Notes under the pieces: model-generated
The model's input: only the letters and a program-made list of their open reading frames with translations
The model's database searches: none
What the model was told of the DNA's origin: nothing
Made by a program: the position numbers and the translations under genes
From: Anaerolineae bacterium
GTDB lineage: Bacteria; Chloroflexota; Anaerolineae; Aggregatilineales; Phototrophicaceae
Assembly: GCA_013360465.1 (NCBI GenBank)
Contig: JABWBO010000012.1
Coordinates: 1-64,000, forward strand
Direction: 5' to 3'
DNA length: 64,000 bases
Part shown: positions 55,068-62,992 of the stretch, one piece after another
Layout of the letters: each line of letters opens with the position of its first letter
Position numbering within the stretch: the first letter of the stretch is position 1

Positions 55068-55820
55068 TCAGTTGCACGCCACCATGACGTAGCCCAGGGC
55101 GCGCAGCACATCGTAGACGATGGGGATCTTGTTCCACAGGCAGAGCTGATCGACCAGCACCAGACCCAGGACGCTTGAACAGCAGCAGAACAGGCTGAGA
55201 CCCGCACAGCCGATCAGGATCAGGCGGGTGGTGTTGCTGCCACCCTCTTCACGCGCAGCATACGGATCATAATCCGCGCCGATCTCGCCGACCGGGTTCA
55301 CGCCGACAGGATTAGCGTTCGCCTGGGGGCTGTAAGGCGAATAGCCGCTCTGCGGCTGCGGCGCAGGACTCTGGTAGCCGCCGTACTGCGGCTGCGCCTG
55401 TGGCTGGAGCGGCTGCGGCTGCGGCTGCACGAACGGCTGAGGGGCGGGCGCTGCCGGGCGGGCAGCAGGGCTGGTGAGTGCGCCGGGCGCATCTTCTGCC
55501 GGACGGGCGGCGGACATGACTTCGTAGGTCAGCGTGACGGTCTCGCCCAGACCGATCATATCTCCTGGGCGCATCGGACGCGCACCGCTGAGCCGCTGCC
55601 CATTGACAAACGTGCCGTTCGTCGAACCCAGGTCCTCGACCGAAAAGCCGCTTGCCCCGCGCGTCAGGCGCATGTGATGCCGGCTGACTTCCGGGTCATT
55701 GATCACGATGTCGTTGGTGATGTCGCGTCCCAGCGTCACGATGTCCTTGTTGAGATCGTAACTCTGGTTAGGCTGTGGACCTCGACGCACGATCAGCCGG
55801 AAGCTGTCGCCCTGTATCAT
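55068..55820 (-). CDS. FHA-domain membrane protein
   Basis: A 250-residue protein with an N-terminal FHA domain (TLGRDITNDIVI, SRHH, DLGSTNGTFVNG), a long Pro/Gln-rich linker (QPQPQPLQPQAQPQYGGYQ), and one TM segment with a cysteine cluster (IGCAGLSLFCCCSSVLGLVLV). It binds phosphothreonine and is likely a substrate or partner of Ser/Thr kinases. AGGAGG lies 5 bases before the ATG. Own promoter and terminator. Confidence 0.88.
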   Translation of the reverse strand: MIQGDSFRLIVRRGPQPNQSYDLNKDIVTLGRDITNDIVINDPEVSRHHMRLTRGASGFSVEDLGSTNGTFVNGQRLSGARPMRPGDMIGLGETVTLTYEVMSAARPAEDAPGALTSPAARPAAPAPQPFVQPQPQPLQPQAQPQYGGYQSPAPQPQSGYSPYSPQANANPVGVNPVGEIGADYDPYAAREEGGSNTTRLILIGCAGLSLFCCCSSVLGLVLVDQLCLWNKIPIVYDVLRALGYVMVACN

Positions 55821-55874
55821 GCTCGCCTCCTGGGGCGGACAAGGAGAAGATCTGCTCGGTTAACTACCTTGTGG

Positions 55875-55903
55875 AGTATACGTAGTCCAAGACCCACTGT
55901 CAA
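55875..55903 (-). promoter_or_regulatory. Sigma-70 promoter of the FHA membrane gene
   Basis: TTGACA (55898-55903), 17-base spacer, TATACT (55875-55880) on the minus strand. One of the best promoters in the window; start would be about 48 bases upstream of the ATG. Confidence 0.8.
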
Positions 55904-55947
55904 CTGAGCGCGCCGCGCCTTTCCCCCTACGCCTCTCCATCGGGTAT

Positions 55948-55979
55948 CGTGCGGATGTCGTGCGGATGCCGTGCGCCCG
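55948..55979. repeat. Short tandem repeat of CGTGCGGATG(T/C)
   Basis: Two adjacent 11-base units (55948-55958 and 55959-55969) followed by a partial third (CGTGCGCCCG). It lies between the isomerase-like gene end and the FHA promoter. No role is evident. Confidence 0.5.
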
Positions 55980-55985
55980 TCCAGT

Positions 55986-56777
55986 TCAATCCTGCTGGGG
56001 CTGATAGACGATTGAGAAGTACGGCAGGCTTTGCGCCATGTCGGCGACATGGTCCATTTCCAGCGTCATCGTCGGCGGAGCCGGCATCCGCCGCAAAATC
56101 GGCAGGACCTGATCGTAGCGCACGACGCCTGTCGAGAGCGCGCGGTGATTATCCTGCAAGCCGTCGTTGTTGTTGAGGTGAACGTGAATCAGGTAGGGTG
56201 ACAGGACATCCAGCCAGGTCTCGAACGGGACGTCGGAATACAGGCGGGAATGCCCGACATCAAGGCAGGCGCGCACCCAGGGATGATTCAGCCGCTTCAG
56301 GACATCGCCGATGATGGTCGGGTCGAACTCCCACATATTCTCGATGGCGACCAACACGCCGAGGCGCTGCGCCGTCTCGCCAATTTCACCCCACAGATCG
56401 ATATTCCGGTTCTGCCATCCGATGCGGTAGTCGTCTGTGCGAATCGCCGCGATGTAGTTGGCATGCAGCACCACCAGCTTCGCCTTGAGTTCGTGGGCAA
56501 TCTCGAGCGACTGGCGAAACCGATTCTTCACCACTGCGTTGATCTGCCGGTCTGGGCTGCCCGCCGCCATATCCATGAAGGGACCATGCAGCGAGATCAC
56601 GCCGGGGACGGATCTCAGAAGGGCGCGGTACGCCTCGATGGTCGTCCGCAGATCGCCGTCAAGGATGTGGGGATACGCGAACGCCATCACCTCGATCCCC
56701 AGACCGGCTTCAACCGCAAGTTCGACGCAACCCTGGATGTTTCCCAACCCGGCGCTCAAAAGGACGGCATCAGCCAC
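55986..56777 (-). CDS. Sugar phosphate isomerase/epimerase-like TIM barrel
   Basis: A 263-residue AP-endonuclease-2/xylose-isomerase-like protein. Metal-ligand regions include GVISLHGPFMD, LVVLHANY, VAIENMW, CLDVGHSRLY and IHVHLNNNDG, as in this superfamily. GTG start with AAGGG six bases upstream. The final segment (TMTLEMDHV) contains the last Glu ligand. Exact substrate unknown. It ends 83 bases before the divergently placed FHA promoter and stands alone. Confidence 0.82.
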   Translation of the reverse strand: MADAVLLSAGLGNIQGCVELAVEAGLGIEVMAFAYPHILDGDLRTTIEAYRALLRSVPGVISLHGPFMDMAAGSPDRQINAVVKNRFRQSLEIAHELKAKLVVLHANYIAAIRTDDYRIGWQNRNIDLWGEIGETAQRLGVLVAIENMWEFDPTIIGDVLKRLNHPWVRACLDVGHSRLYSDVPFETWLDVLSPYLIHVHLNNNDGLQDNHRALSTGVVRYDQVLPILRRMPAPPTMTLEMDHVADMAQSLPYFSIVYQPQQD

Positions 56778-56908
56778 AATCGACCCTTAAGGTTCTGTAA
56801 TCCGCATTAAGCACAGTCTACAACCAGTTTTCAGCGCTGGCAACTGCCCGCACAGACCGGTGACAGGACGGTTCGCGAGGGAGAGTTGGGTCTGCCAGGA
56901 GAAGTTTG

Positions 56909-56934
56909 TCGGGGCAAACTGCCGTCTGCCCCGA
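56909..56934. other. Hairpin after the aminotransferase gene
   Basis: TCGGGGCA / TGCCCCGA (8 bp) with a 10-nt loop, about 20 bases past the aminotransferase stop. The minus strand continues CAAACTTCTCC, so it is at most a weak terminator. Confidence 0.45.
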
Positions 56935-56953
56935 TTGGCACACGGTCACTGCA

Positions 56954-58309
56954 CTACAGTGCCCGAACGCCGATGCGATCCTCGACGACGCGCACCGCGT
57001 CAGAAAAGACCGCCATGCCTTCGTCGATCTGCTCATCGGTGATCACCAGCGGCGGCAGGAAGCGGATGCAGTTGCTATAGATGCCCGCCCGCATGCCGAT
57101 CACGCCGCGCTTCAGCGCTTCTTGAATCACGGCGAGCGTCTCTTCCGGTGCCGGCTGCCTGGTCAGCGGGTTCCTGACCAGCTCGATCAGCAGCATCGCG
57201 CCCAGTCCGCGCACATCATCGACCAGCGCCGACTCCGCGTTCAACCGGTCGAGATGCCCGCGCAGGCGCGCTCCAACCGCCGCAACGCGCGCCAGAAATT
57301 CCGGCTGGCGCAGCAGAGTGATCGTCTCGATGGCGGCGACACACGCCAGCGGATTACCGCTGTACGTGCCGCCCAAGCCGCCGGGGTGCGGCGCATCCAT
57401 GATCTCCACCCTGCCGGTGACGGCGGCGAGGGGCATACCAGAGGCAATCGACTTGGCGGTGACGATCAGGTCGGGGATGATGCCGTAATGTTCGACGGCA
57501 AACAGCCTGCCGGTGCGTCCGAAACCGCACTGCACCTCGTCGGCGATCATGACGATGCCATGCTGATCGCAGATCTGGCGGATGCGCTCCAGGAAACGCT
57601 GCGGCACCGGGATAAAACCGCCTTCGCCCTGCACCGGCTCGATCACGAAGGCGGCGATAGCGCTCGGATCAACCTGGGCGATCATGGCGTGATCCAGACG
57701 GGCGATGCAGTCGTCGATGTAGTCCTCGACATCCATGCCCGCCGGACGGCGGTAGAGGTTGGGGAACGGCAGACGGTAGATCTCTGGCGCGAAAGGTCCA
57801 AAACCCTTCTTGAACAGCCCGTACTTGCTGGTCATCGCCAGCGTCAGGTTGGTGCGTCCGTGATAGCCGCCCTCGAAGACGACGACTGCCGCCCGACCGG
57901 TGGCGCTCCGGGCGATCTTGACCGCCGTCTCGTTGGCTTCCGCGCCGCTGTTGAGCAGCACCGTCTTCTTGGGAAAGTCGCCCGGCGTCACCGCGTTGAG
58001 CAGTTCCGCCACCCGCACGAACGGCTCATAGGTTCCGACGATGGCGCAGAAATGGATCAGGTCTTCCGCCTGCGACTTGATGGCATCCACGACCGTCGGT
58101 GGGCAGTGTCCCGCCGCCAGCGCGCCGATTCCTCCGGCGAAATCCAACAGGGTATTGCCGTCGGCGTCGGTCACTACAGCGCCCGACGCCCTGACGACGG
58201 CGATCTGTGAGGCTTTGGCGGCACCGCGCGCTGTCGCCGCATCACGCCGCTGCGCCAGGGCGATGCTGTTCGGTCCCGGAATGGCGGTATTGAGATGAAT
58301 GGTTGGCAT
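56954..58309 (-). CDS. gabT: 4-aminobutyrate-type class III aminotransferase
   Basis: PLP enzyme that moves an amino group, probably from gamma-aminobutyrate to 2-oxoglutarate. Visible: LNSGAEANETAVKIAR, FEGGYHGRTNLTLAMTS, EPVQGEGGFIPVP, DEVQCGFGRTGRLFA, and the PLP lysine in TAKSIASGMPLAAV; GGLGGTYSGNPLA follows. 451 residues. Other class III enzymes (ornithine or 5-aminovalerate type) are possible. The start is preceded by an operator-like palindrome. Confidence 0.85.
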   Translation of the reverse strand: MPTIHLNTAIPGPNSIALAQRRDAATARGAAKASQIAVVRASGAVVTDADGNTLLDFAGGIGALAAGHCPPTVVDAIKSQAEDLIHFCAIVGTYEPFVRVAELLNAVTPGDFPKKTVLLNSGAEANETAVKIARSATGRAAVVVFEGGYHGRTNLTLAMTSKYGLFKKGFGPFAPEIYRLPFPNLYRRPAGMDVEDYIDDCIARLDHAMIAQVDPSAIAAFVIEPVQGEGGFIPVPQRFLERIRQICDQHGIVMIADEVQCGFGRTGRLFAVEHYGIIPDLIVTAKSIASGMPLAAVTGRVEIMDAPHPGGLGGTYSGNPLACVAAIETITLLRQPEFLARVAAVGARLRGHLDRLNAESALVDDVRGLGAMLLIELVRNPLTRQPAPEETLAVIQEALKRGVIGMRAGIYSNCIRFLPPLVITDEQIDEGMAVFSDAVRVVEDRIGVRAL

Positions 58310-58320
58310 GGTGGGTCACT

Positions 58321-58411
58321 CTAATCGACTTTATATACAAGACTGTCGATTAGCGTAACGTCGATCCCCACGCCGCGCAATCGCCAAGATTATCGTCTGT
58401 CGATTGGCGTT
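58321..58411. promoter_or_regulatory. Operator-like palindrome and direct repeats upstream of gabT
   Basis: CTAATCGAC (58321-58329) and GTCGATTAG (58345-58353) form a perfect 9-base palindrome around TTTATATACAAGACT, 12 bases from the gabT ATG. A second CTGTCGATTGGCGT near 58398-58411 repeats CTGTCGATTAGCGT of the palindrome, and CGCCAA / TTGGCG flank it. Several copies of one half site next to a TATATA stretch look like a repressor binding region. Confidence 0.6.
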
Positions 58412-58477
58412 CTGATGGGAGTCCTGGGTATGATCGGGGAGAAGAATGAACCATCACCGTCGGGCGAGGAGTGAGGC

Positions 58478-59545
58478 ATGAGCGAACCCGATCGCATCGA
58501 GAATCTCGGCACTTACGAGATGATCTGGGACTGCAAATTCTGCGGAACCCAGAGCCTTCCGGCGAAGACCCACAAGTTCTGTCCCAACTGCGGCGCGGCG
58601 CAGGATGCGCGCAGCCGTCGTTTTCCTTCGGATGATGAGAAGAAAGCCGTCGAAAACTACGTCAGCCAGGGTGCAGACCTGATCTGCCCCGCCTGCTCGA
58701 CGCCCAACGCTGCGACCGCCAAATTCTGTCAGCAGTGCGGCGCGCCGATGGAAGGGGCGCAGAAGGTCGAAACGCTGCACTCGCAGGTGCGGGACCAGGA
58801 CGAGAAATTCCAGGCATCTGAGGTGCGCAGCGTCGATAACGTCGCCTATGAAAAGGACCTGCGCGCGGCGGGCGTGCTGCCCAACGCGGCGGCGGGCGGC
58901 AGCAAGACGGGGCTGTACGTCCTGATCGGCATCGGGGCGCTGGCGATCATCGCCATCCTGGTGGCGATCTTCTGGCGCAAGGACGCCAGCGCCGTCGTCG
59001 CCGGTCATGAGTGGGAGCGCAGCATCGACATTCAGACGCTTTCGGCTGTGCCCGGCGGCACATGGTGCGACTCCATGCCCTTCGACGCCTACAACATCTC
59101 GCGCAGCCGCGAGCAGCGCAGTTCGCGCAGCATCCCGGTGGGCGAAGAGTGCGGCGTGCGGCGTATCGATAACGGTGACGGCACTTTCAGCGAGCGCCGG
59201 GAGTGCCAGACGGTCTACGAAGAAGAGCCGATCTACGACGACTACTGCTCTTTCGTCACCAATCAGTGGGTCTATGCGCGCAGCGTCGAGCAGATGGGCG
59301 AAAGCCTGACCGACGCGCCGCGCTGGCCCCTGCTTCAGCTCAACAGCGGGACCTGCCTGGGCTGCGAGCGCGAAGGAGGGCGGAGCGAGTCCTACGCGAT
59401 CACCCTGCAGGCGGGCGATAAGACCTACACCTGTCAGGTTCCGTACGCATTCTGGGAACAGGCAGACGTCGGCTCGGCATGGAACTTCAAGGTCAGCGTG
59501 ATCACCGGTCGTCCTGACTGCGGTTCGCTCGAACCGACGGGCTGA
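58478..59545 (+). CDS. Zinc-ribbon membrane protein
   Basis: A 355-residue protein. Two N-terminal zinc ribbons (CKFCGT...FCPNCG and CPACST...FCQQCG), a charged linker, one TM helix (LYVLIGIGALAIIAILVAIFW, about 147-167), then a C-terminal domain outside the membrane with several cysteines (CDSM, CGVR, CQTV, CSFV, CLGC). GAGGAGTGAGGC precedes the ATG. It ends 2 bases from the stop of the convergent sigma factor gene. No function assigned. Confidence 0.75.
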   Translation: MSEPDRIENLGTYEMIWDCKFCGTQSLPAKTHKFCPNCGAAQDARSRRFPSDDEKKAVENYVSQGADLICPACSTPNAATAKFCQQCGAPMEGAQKVETLHSQVRDQDEKFQASEVRSVDNVAYEKDLRAAGVLPNAAAGGSKTGLYVLIGIGALAIIAILVAIFWRKDASAVVAGHEWERSIDIQTLSAVPGGTWCDSMPFDAYNISRSREQRSSRSIPVGEECGVRRIDNGDGTFSERRECQTVYEEEPIYDDYCSFVTNQWVYARSVEQMGESLTDAPRWPLLQLNSGTCLGCEREGGRSESYAITLQAGDKTYTCQVPYAFWEQADVGSAWNFKVSVITGRPDCGSLEPTG

Positions 59546-59547
59546 GA

Positions 59548-60420
59548 CTACAGGCGAATCAGCTTATCCGGGCTGCGGATGAGGCGCAGGGCGGTCAGGC
59601 GTTCACCGTCGGTATCGAAAGTGAAGACGACAATCGCCCGCCCGCCCTCGCGGATCAGCAGGGCGGCGCTGCCGTTCACCTGGACGATCTCCGTCGTCAT
59701 GCGCGCCGGGTCGTACCCCCGGCTGATGCCGATCAAGAACTCCGCCACCGTTGCTGCGCCCGTCAGCGGACGTGTCGCCGCCGTCACCTTGCCGCCCCCA
59801 TCCGACCACAGGCGCACATCTTCCGCCAGCAGCATCTCGAGTCGATGCAGATCGCCGCTGCCCACCGCTGTCAGAAATTGTTCGACCACCCGCTGATGCG
59901 CTTCCGGCGCAACCGCAAAGCGCGGGCGGCGTTCGCTGACATGCGCTTTCGCCCGGTGATACAGCTGCCGGCAGGCGGATTCGCCGCGACCGATCATCTG
60001 GGCAATGTCCTCATACTCGTAGCTGAACACTTCGCGCAGCAGATAGACCGCCCGCTCCAGCGGGGACAGACTCTCCATCAGGACCAGAAACGCCATCGAG
60101 ATCGACTCGCCCATCAGCATTTGTTCCTGAGGCGAAAGCGCCGTCTCCAGCGGTTCCGGCAGCCAGGGTCCGATATACGTCTCACGCTGTTCGCGTGCCG
60201 ACTTGAGAACGTCCAGGGATAGGTTGGTCACGATACGCACCAGGAACGGACGAGGTGAATGCACCTCATCCGCCTGACGAAAGCGCAGGAAAGCCTCCTG
60301 TACCACATCTTCAGCGTCACCCACCGTTCCGAGCATCCGGTATGCTACCCCGAAGAGCAGCGAACGATGGTGTTCGAATTCAGCGGCTTTTTCAGCATCG
60401 GCAGCGGATGGATCGGTCAT
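59548..60420 (-). CDS. ECF sigma factor, ECF41-like, with SnoaL-like C-terminus
   Basis: A 290-residue extracytoplasmic-function sigma factor. Regions sigma2 (LFGVAYRMLGTVGDAEDVVQEAFLRF) and sigma4 (LSPLERAVYLLREVFSYEYEDIAQMIGRGESACRQLYHRAK) are clear. The linker WLPEPL and the C-terminal SnoaL-like domain with DGGGK and the final SPDKL are marks of the ECF41 group, in which this domain regulates the sigma factor itself instead of an anti-sigma. It starts 15 bases downstream of the oxidoreductase gene, as ECF41 genes often do with oxidoreductase, decarboxylase or epimerase genes. Confidence 0.9.
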   Translation of the reverse strand: MTDPSAADAEKAAEFEHHRSLLFGVAYRMLGTVGDAEDVVQEAFLRFRQADEVHSPRPFLVRIVTNLSLDVLKSAREQRETYIGPWLPEPLETALSPQEQMLMGESISMAFLVLMESLSPLERAVYLLREVFSYEYEDIAQMIGRGESACRQLYHRAKAHVSERRPRFAVAPEAHQRVVEQFLTAVGSGDLHRLEMLLAEDVRLWSDGGGKVTAATRPLTGAATVAEFLIGISRGYDPARMTTEIVQVNGSAALLIREGGRAIVVFTFDTDGERLTALRLIRSPDKLIRL

Positions 60421-60435
60421 CTCAAGGCATCCCTA

Positions 60436-61587
60436 TCAGGCAAGCGAGGGCAGCGGGCGCAGACTCGACGGCACTTCGGCGCGATTCCAGGTAAAGGCTC
60501 CCGGCAGCCTGCGTTCGATTTCCAGAGAATACCACGTGCCCTGGCAAACCAGCTCCTTGACGACTGCGCCTGGGCGTCCGGTGATGATCCTATCGCGAGG
60601 CTGGTCCAGCGGATCCACCAACTGGATCAGTCCATCATCGCGTCCCAAGCTGATGCAGCGCACTGTATAGCCAAATCGGTGCGGCTGAACCGGTTCGTCA
60701 TCCAGATCGGCGAGGATGCTGTCCGCCGCGTGCGCGCCCATCGGCAGGGCAGTCGCGCATCCCATACGCAGACCGGAGGCGGCAGCGTCGCCGACCACAT
60801 AAACCTCGGGGTGCGATATCGAACGCAGCGCGGCATCGACCAGGATACGTCCGGCAGCATCGACGGCGAAACCGGACTGTGCGGCGAGCTTGGAGACCTC
60901 GAATGACCCCGCCCACAGGCACATATCAAAGCTTTCGACCGCGCCGCCGGCGCAGTATGCGCGATCTGCCTCCAACCGCGCTGCCCGCTGGTTCTCGATG
61001 ACGCTAACGCCTTTTCGCCGCAGAGCAGCGCGCAGATAATCCTGTCCGCGCGGCGACAGATCGGCACCCAATGTCCCGGCAGACAGCAGGGTCACCTGCC
61101 ATTCCGCATGACGTTTGGCGATCTCCGCCGCCGCTTCAATGCCCGTCAATCCACCACCGACCACGAGCAGGCGACCGGCATGTCGCTCAAGCAGTGCGGC
61201 ATACAGGCGAGCAGCAGAATCCGGGTTGTTCAGGCGATGCGCATACGCGCTGACGCCCGGCACGGCGGATGTGCCGGTCTGGCTGCCCAGGGCATAGATC
61301 AGTCGATCATAGGTCAGCGCCGTGCCATCCGCCAGCAGAATCTCGCGTCGAGCCGGCTGAAGTTCAGCGATACGTCCCAATACCAAGCCGATCGGTGCGC
61401 CGGCGATCAGCCGGGTAAGCGGGCTTTCGACTCGTGTGCCATCGGCAGCAGTCTGATGCAGTCGAATTCGCTCCACAAAATTCGGCGACGCACTGACCAG
61501 CGTCACCTGATGCGCGCGCGTCTTCCGCAGTCTCAGTGCCGCCAGCATTCCCGCATATCCCGCCCCAGCGACCACAATATGCGCCAT
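60436..61587 (-). CDS. FAD-dependent pyridine nucleotide-disulfide oxidoreductase (NDH-2-like)
   Basis: A 383-residue flavoprotein from ATG 61587 (MAHIVVAGAGYAGMLAALRL) with GGTGGACAGGCG before it; the ORF track start lies 79 codons upstream and is not family-like. Two dinucleotide motifs (VVAGAGYAGM and VVGGGLTGIEAAAE), YDRLIYALGS, and YVVGDAAASGLRMGC resemble NADH dehydrogenase-like proteins. It lacks the C-terminal helix of membrane NDH-2. Together with the ECF41 gene downstream it forms a two-gene operon. Confidence 0.85.
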   Translation of the reverse strand: MAHIVVAGAGYAGMLAALRLRKTRAHQVTLVSASPNFVERIRLHQTAADGTRVESPLTRLIAGAPIGLVLGRIAELQPARREILLADGTALTYDRLIYALGSQTGTSAVPGVSAYAHRLNNPDSAARLYAALLERHAGRLLVVGGGLTGIEAAAEIAKRHAEWQVTLLSAGTLGADLSPRGQDYLRAALRRKGVSVIENQRAARLEADRAYCAGGAVESFDMCLWAGSFEVSKLAAQSGFAVDAAGRILVDAALRSISHPEVYVVGDAAASGLRMGCATALPMGAHAADSILADLDDEPVQPHRFGYTVRCISLGRDDGLIQLVDPLDQPRDRIITGRPGAVVKELVCQGTWYSLEIERRLPGAFTWNRAEVPSSLRPLPSLA

Positions 61588-61772
61588 CGCCTGTCCACCT
61601 TTCCATCTTTCCATGTCCAAATCTTTCGTCTTGCCGCAAAGAAGACGAGTGAGATGCATGGTTTGTGACACGCCAAAAAACCGGCAAGTCAGGTTAGAAT
61701 GGGCATACCATTTCAACCGAACCCCGCGCCCCGGCGATTCTGCCGACGCGCGGTTCCATCGATAGGGCTGTC

Positions 61773-62429
61773 GTGAGGCGATTCTTCCTGCGCCTGCTGC
61801 CCGCCTGGCTGGCGCTGGCGGCAATCATCATGTTCGTGCTGCCGACAGCGCTGGCGACGACCCTGAGCGCGACGGGACGCCTGCTCAACCGGCTGCCGGC
61901 GCTGACCGGAATCGACCGGGGCACAGTCGGGGCGATTGCCCCATTCTTCACCCCGGAGGTGCAGTACTGGCAGGCGGACATCCGCCGCTGGGCAGTGCAG
62001 TATGACCTCGATGCCAACCTCCTGGCGACGATCATGCAGATCGAATCATGCGGCGACTCGACCGTGAGCAGCCCCGCGGGCGCGCAAGGTCTCTTCCAGG
62101 TCATGCCTTTCCACTTCGCGACCGGCGAAAACCAGATCGATCCCGACACCAACATCATGCGCGGGGCAAACCATCTCAACCTGTGCCTGGAATATGCCGA
62201 AGGCGATGCCGGCGAGGCGCTCGCCTGCTACAACGCCGGTTTTGTGGTGATCGGCGACCTCATTGAAAACTGGCCCGACGAGACGCAGCGCTACTACAAC
62301 TGGGGGACGCGCATCTATGCCGACGCCCAGAGCAGCGCCGCGAACAGCGCCGCCCTTCAGGAATGGCTGGATGCCGGCGGCGTGAATCTGTGCAGCCGAG
62401 CGGCGCGTTCGCTGGGGCTGGCGGGCTGA
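61773..62429 (+). CDS. Lytic transglycosylase (SLT-like)
   Basis: Cleaves peptidoglycan between MurNAc and GlcNAc. An N-terminal hydrophobic signal/anchor (WLALAAIIMFVLPTALA), then the SLT domain: catalytic Glu in MQIESCGDSTVSSPAGAQGLFQVMP, ACYNAG, and RYYNWGTRIY. GTG start (61773) with AGGG upstream. 218 residues. It starts 185 bases from the divergent oxidoreductase. Confidence 0.9.
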   Translation: MRRFFLRLLPAWLALAAIIMFVLPTALATTLSATGRLLNRLPALTGIDRGTVGAIAPFFTPEVQYWQADIRRWAVQYDLDANLLATIMQIESCGDSTVSSPAGAQGLFQVMPFHFATGENQIDPDTNIMRGANHLNLCLEYAEGDAGEALACYNAGFVVIGDLIENWPDETQRYYNWGTRIYADAQSSAANSAALQEWLDAGGVNLCSRAARSLGLAG

Positions 62430-62547
62430 AATCGTAAGCATTTCATCAGAGATCGCGCTGACCTGTAGACAGACGCACATAAAACACGGTATCATAACAA
62501 ACGGATTCGCTTGTAAACCTTGTTTGTCCTTTCGCTGAGGTGGTGTT

Positions 62548-62856
62548 ATGCCCGTATACACGTATCGCCGCGAGGATGGTACGACGTTCGATTTTCGGCA
62601 AAAGTTCACCGACGAACCCCTGGCGGTCGATCCGCACTCCGGTCAGGCTGTCGTTCGGGTGGTTCAGGCTGCCGGGATCATCTTCAAGGGGACCGGCTTT
62701 TACGTGAATGACAGCAAGAGTGCATCGAAAGCAAACATCAGCAGCCCTCCCAGCAGCAAGCCGGGCGACGCTCCCGCTTCCAAGCCTGCCGAGTCCGCCC
62801 CGGTCAGCGAAGCCAAACCCGCCGAGTCCAAGCCGCTGCCAGCAGCGGCAGACTGA
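62548..62856 (+). CDS. FmdB-like protein without zinc-binding cysteines
   Basis: A 102-residue protein that matches the FmdB family outline (MPxYxYxCxxCxxxFExxxSFxDxPL then VRKV...GIIFKGxGFYVTDSR): here MPVYTYRREDGTTFDFRQKFTDEPL and VVQAAGIIFKGTGFYVND. All four cysteines of the zinc ribbon are missing: RREDG replaces the CxxCG pair and DPHSG the second CxxCG. The tail is a Ser/Pro/Lys-rich low-complexity stretch (PASKPAESAPVSEAKPAES). GAGGTGG lies before the ATG. Probably a divergent family member; its function is unknown. Confidence 0.75.
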   Translation: MPVYTYRREDGTTFDFRQKFTDEPLAVDPHSGQAVVRVVQAAGIIFKGTGFYVNDSKSASKANISSPPSSKPGDAPASKPAESAPVSEAKPAESKPLPAAAD

Positions 62857-62923
62857 CGAGCCAGCCTGGGTCAATGCGCAGCGCGCTGGTCCAGTGTGAC
62901 AGTCAGGCAATCTGGAATGCAAA

Positions 62924-62971
62924 AGAGACGCCCTGTTCCGTCTGCGATTATAGATGGACCAGGGCGTCTCT
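62924..62971 (-). terminator. Terminator between convergent genes
   Basis: AGAGACGCCCTG / CAGGGCGTCTCT (12 bp) with inner pairing TCCGTCT / AGATGGA. On the minus strand it is followed by TTTTG, so it mainly ends the epimerase transcript. Confidence 0.7.
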
Positions 62972-62992
62972 CGATGTTGCGGTAGCTTCAAC

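Noticed and set aside
56906-58210. 434-residue plus-strand ORF opposite gabT
   Set aside because: Antisense to a clear aminotransferase; no support.
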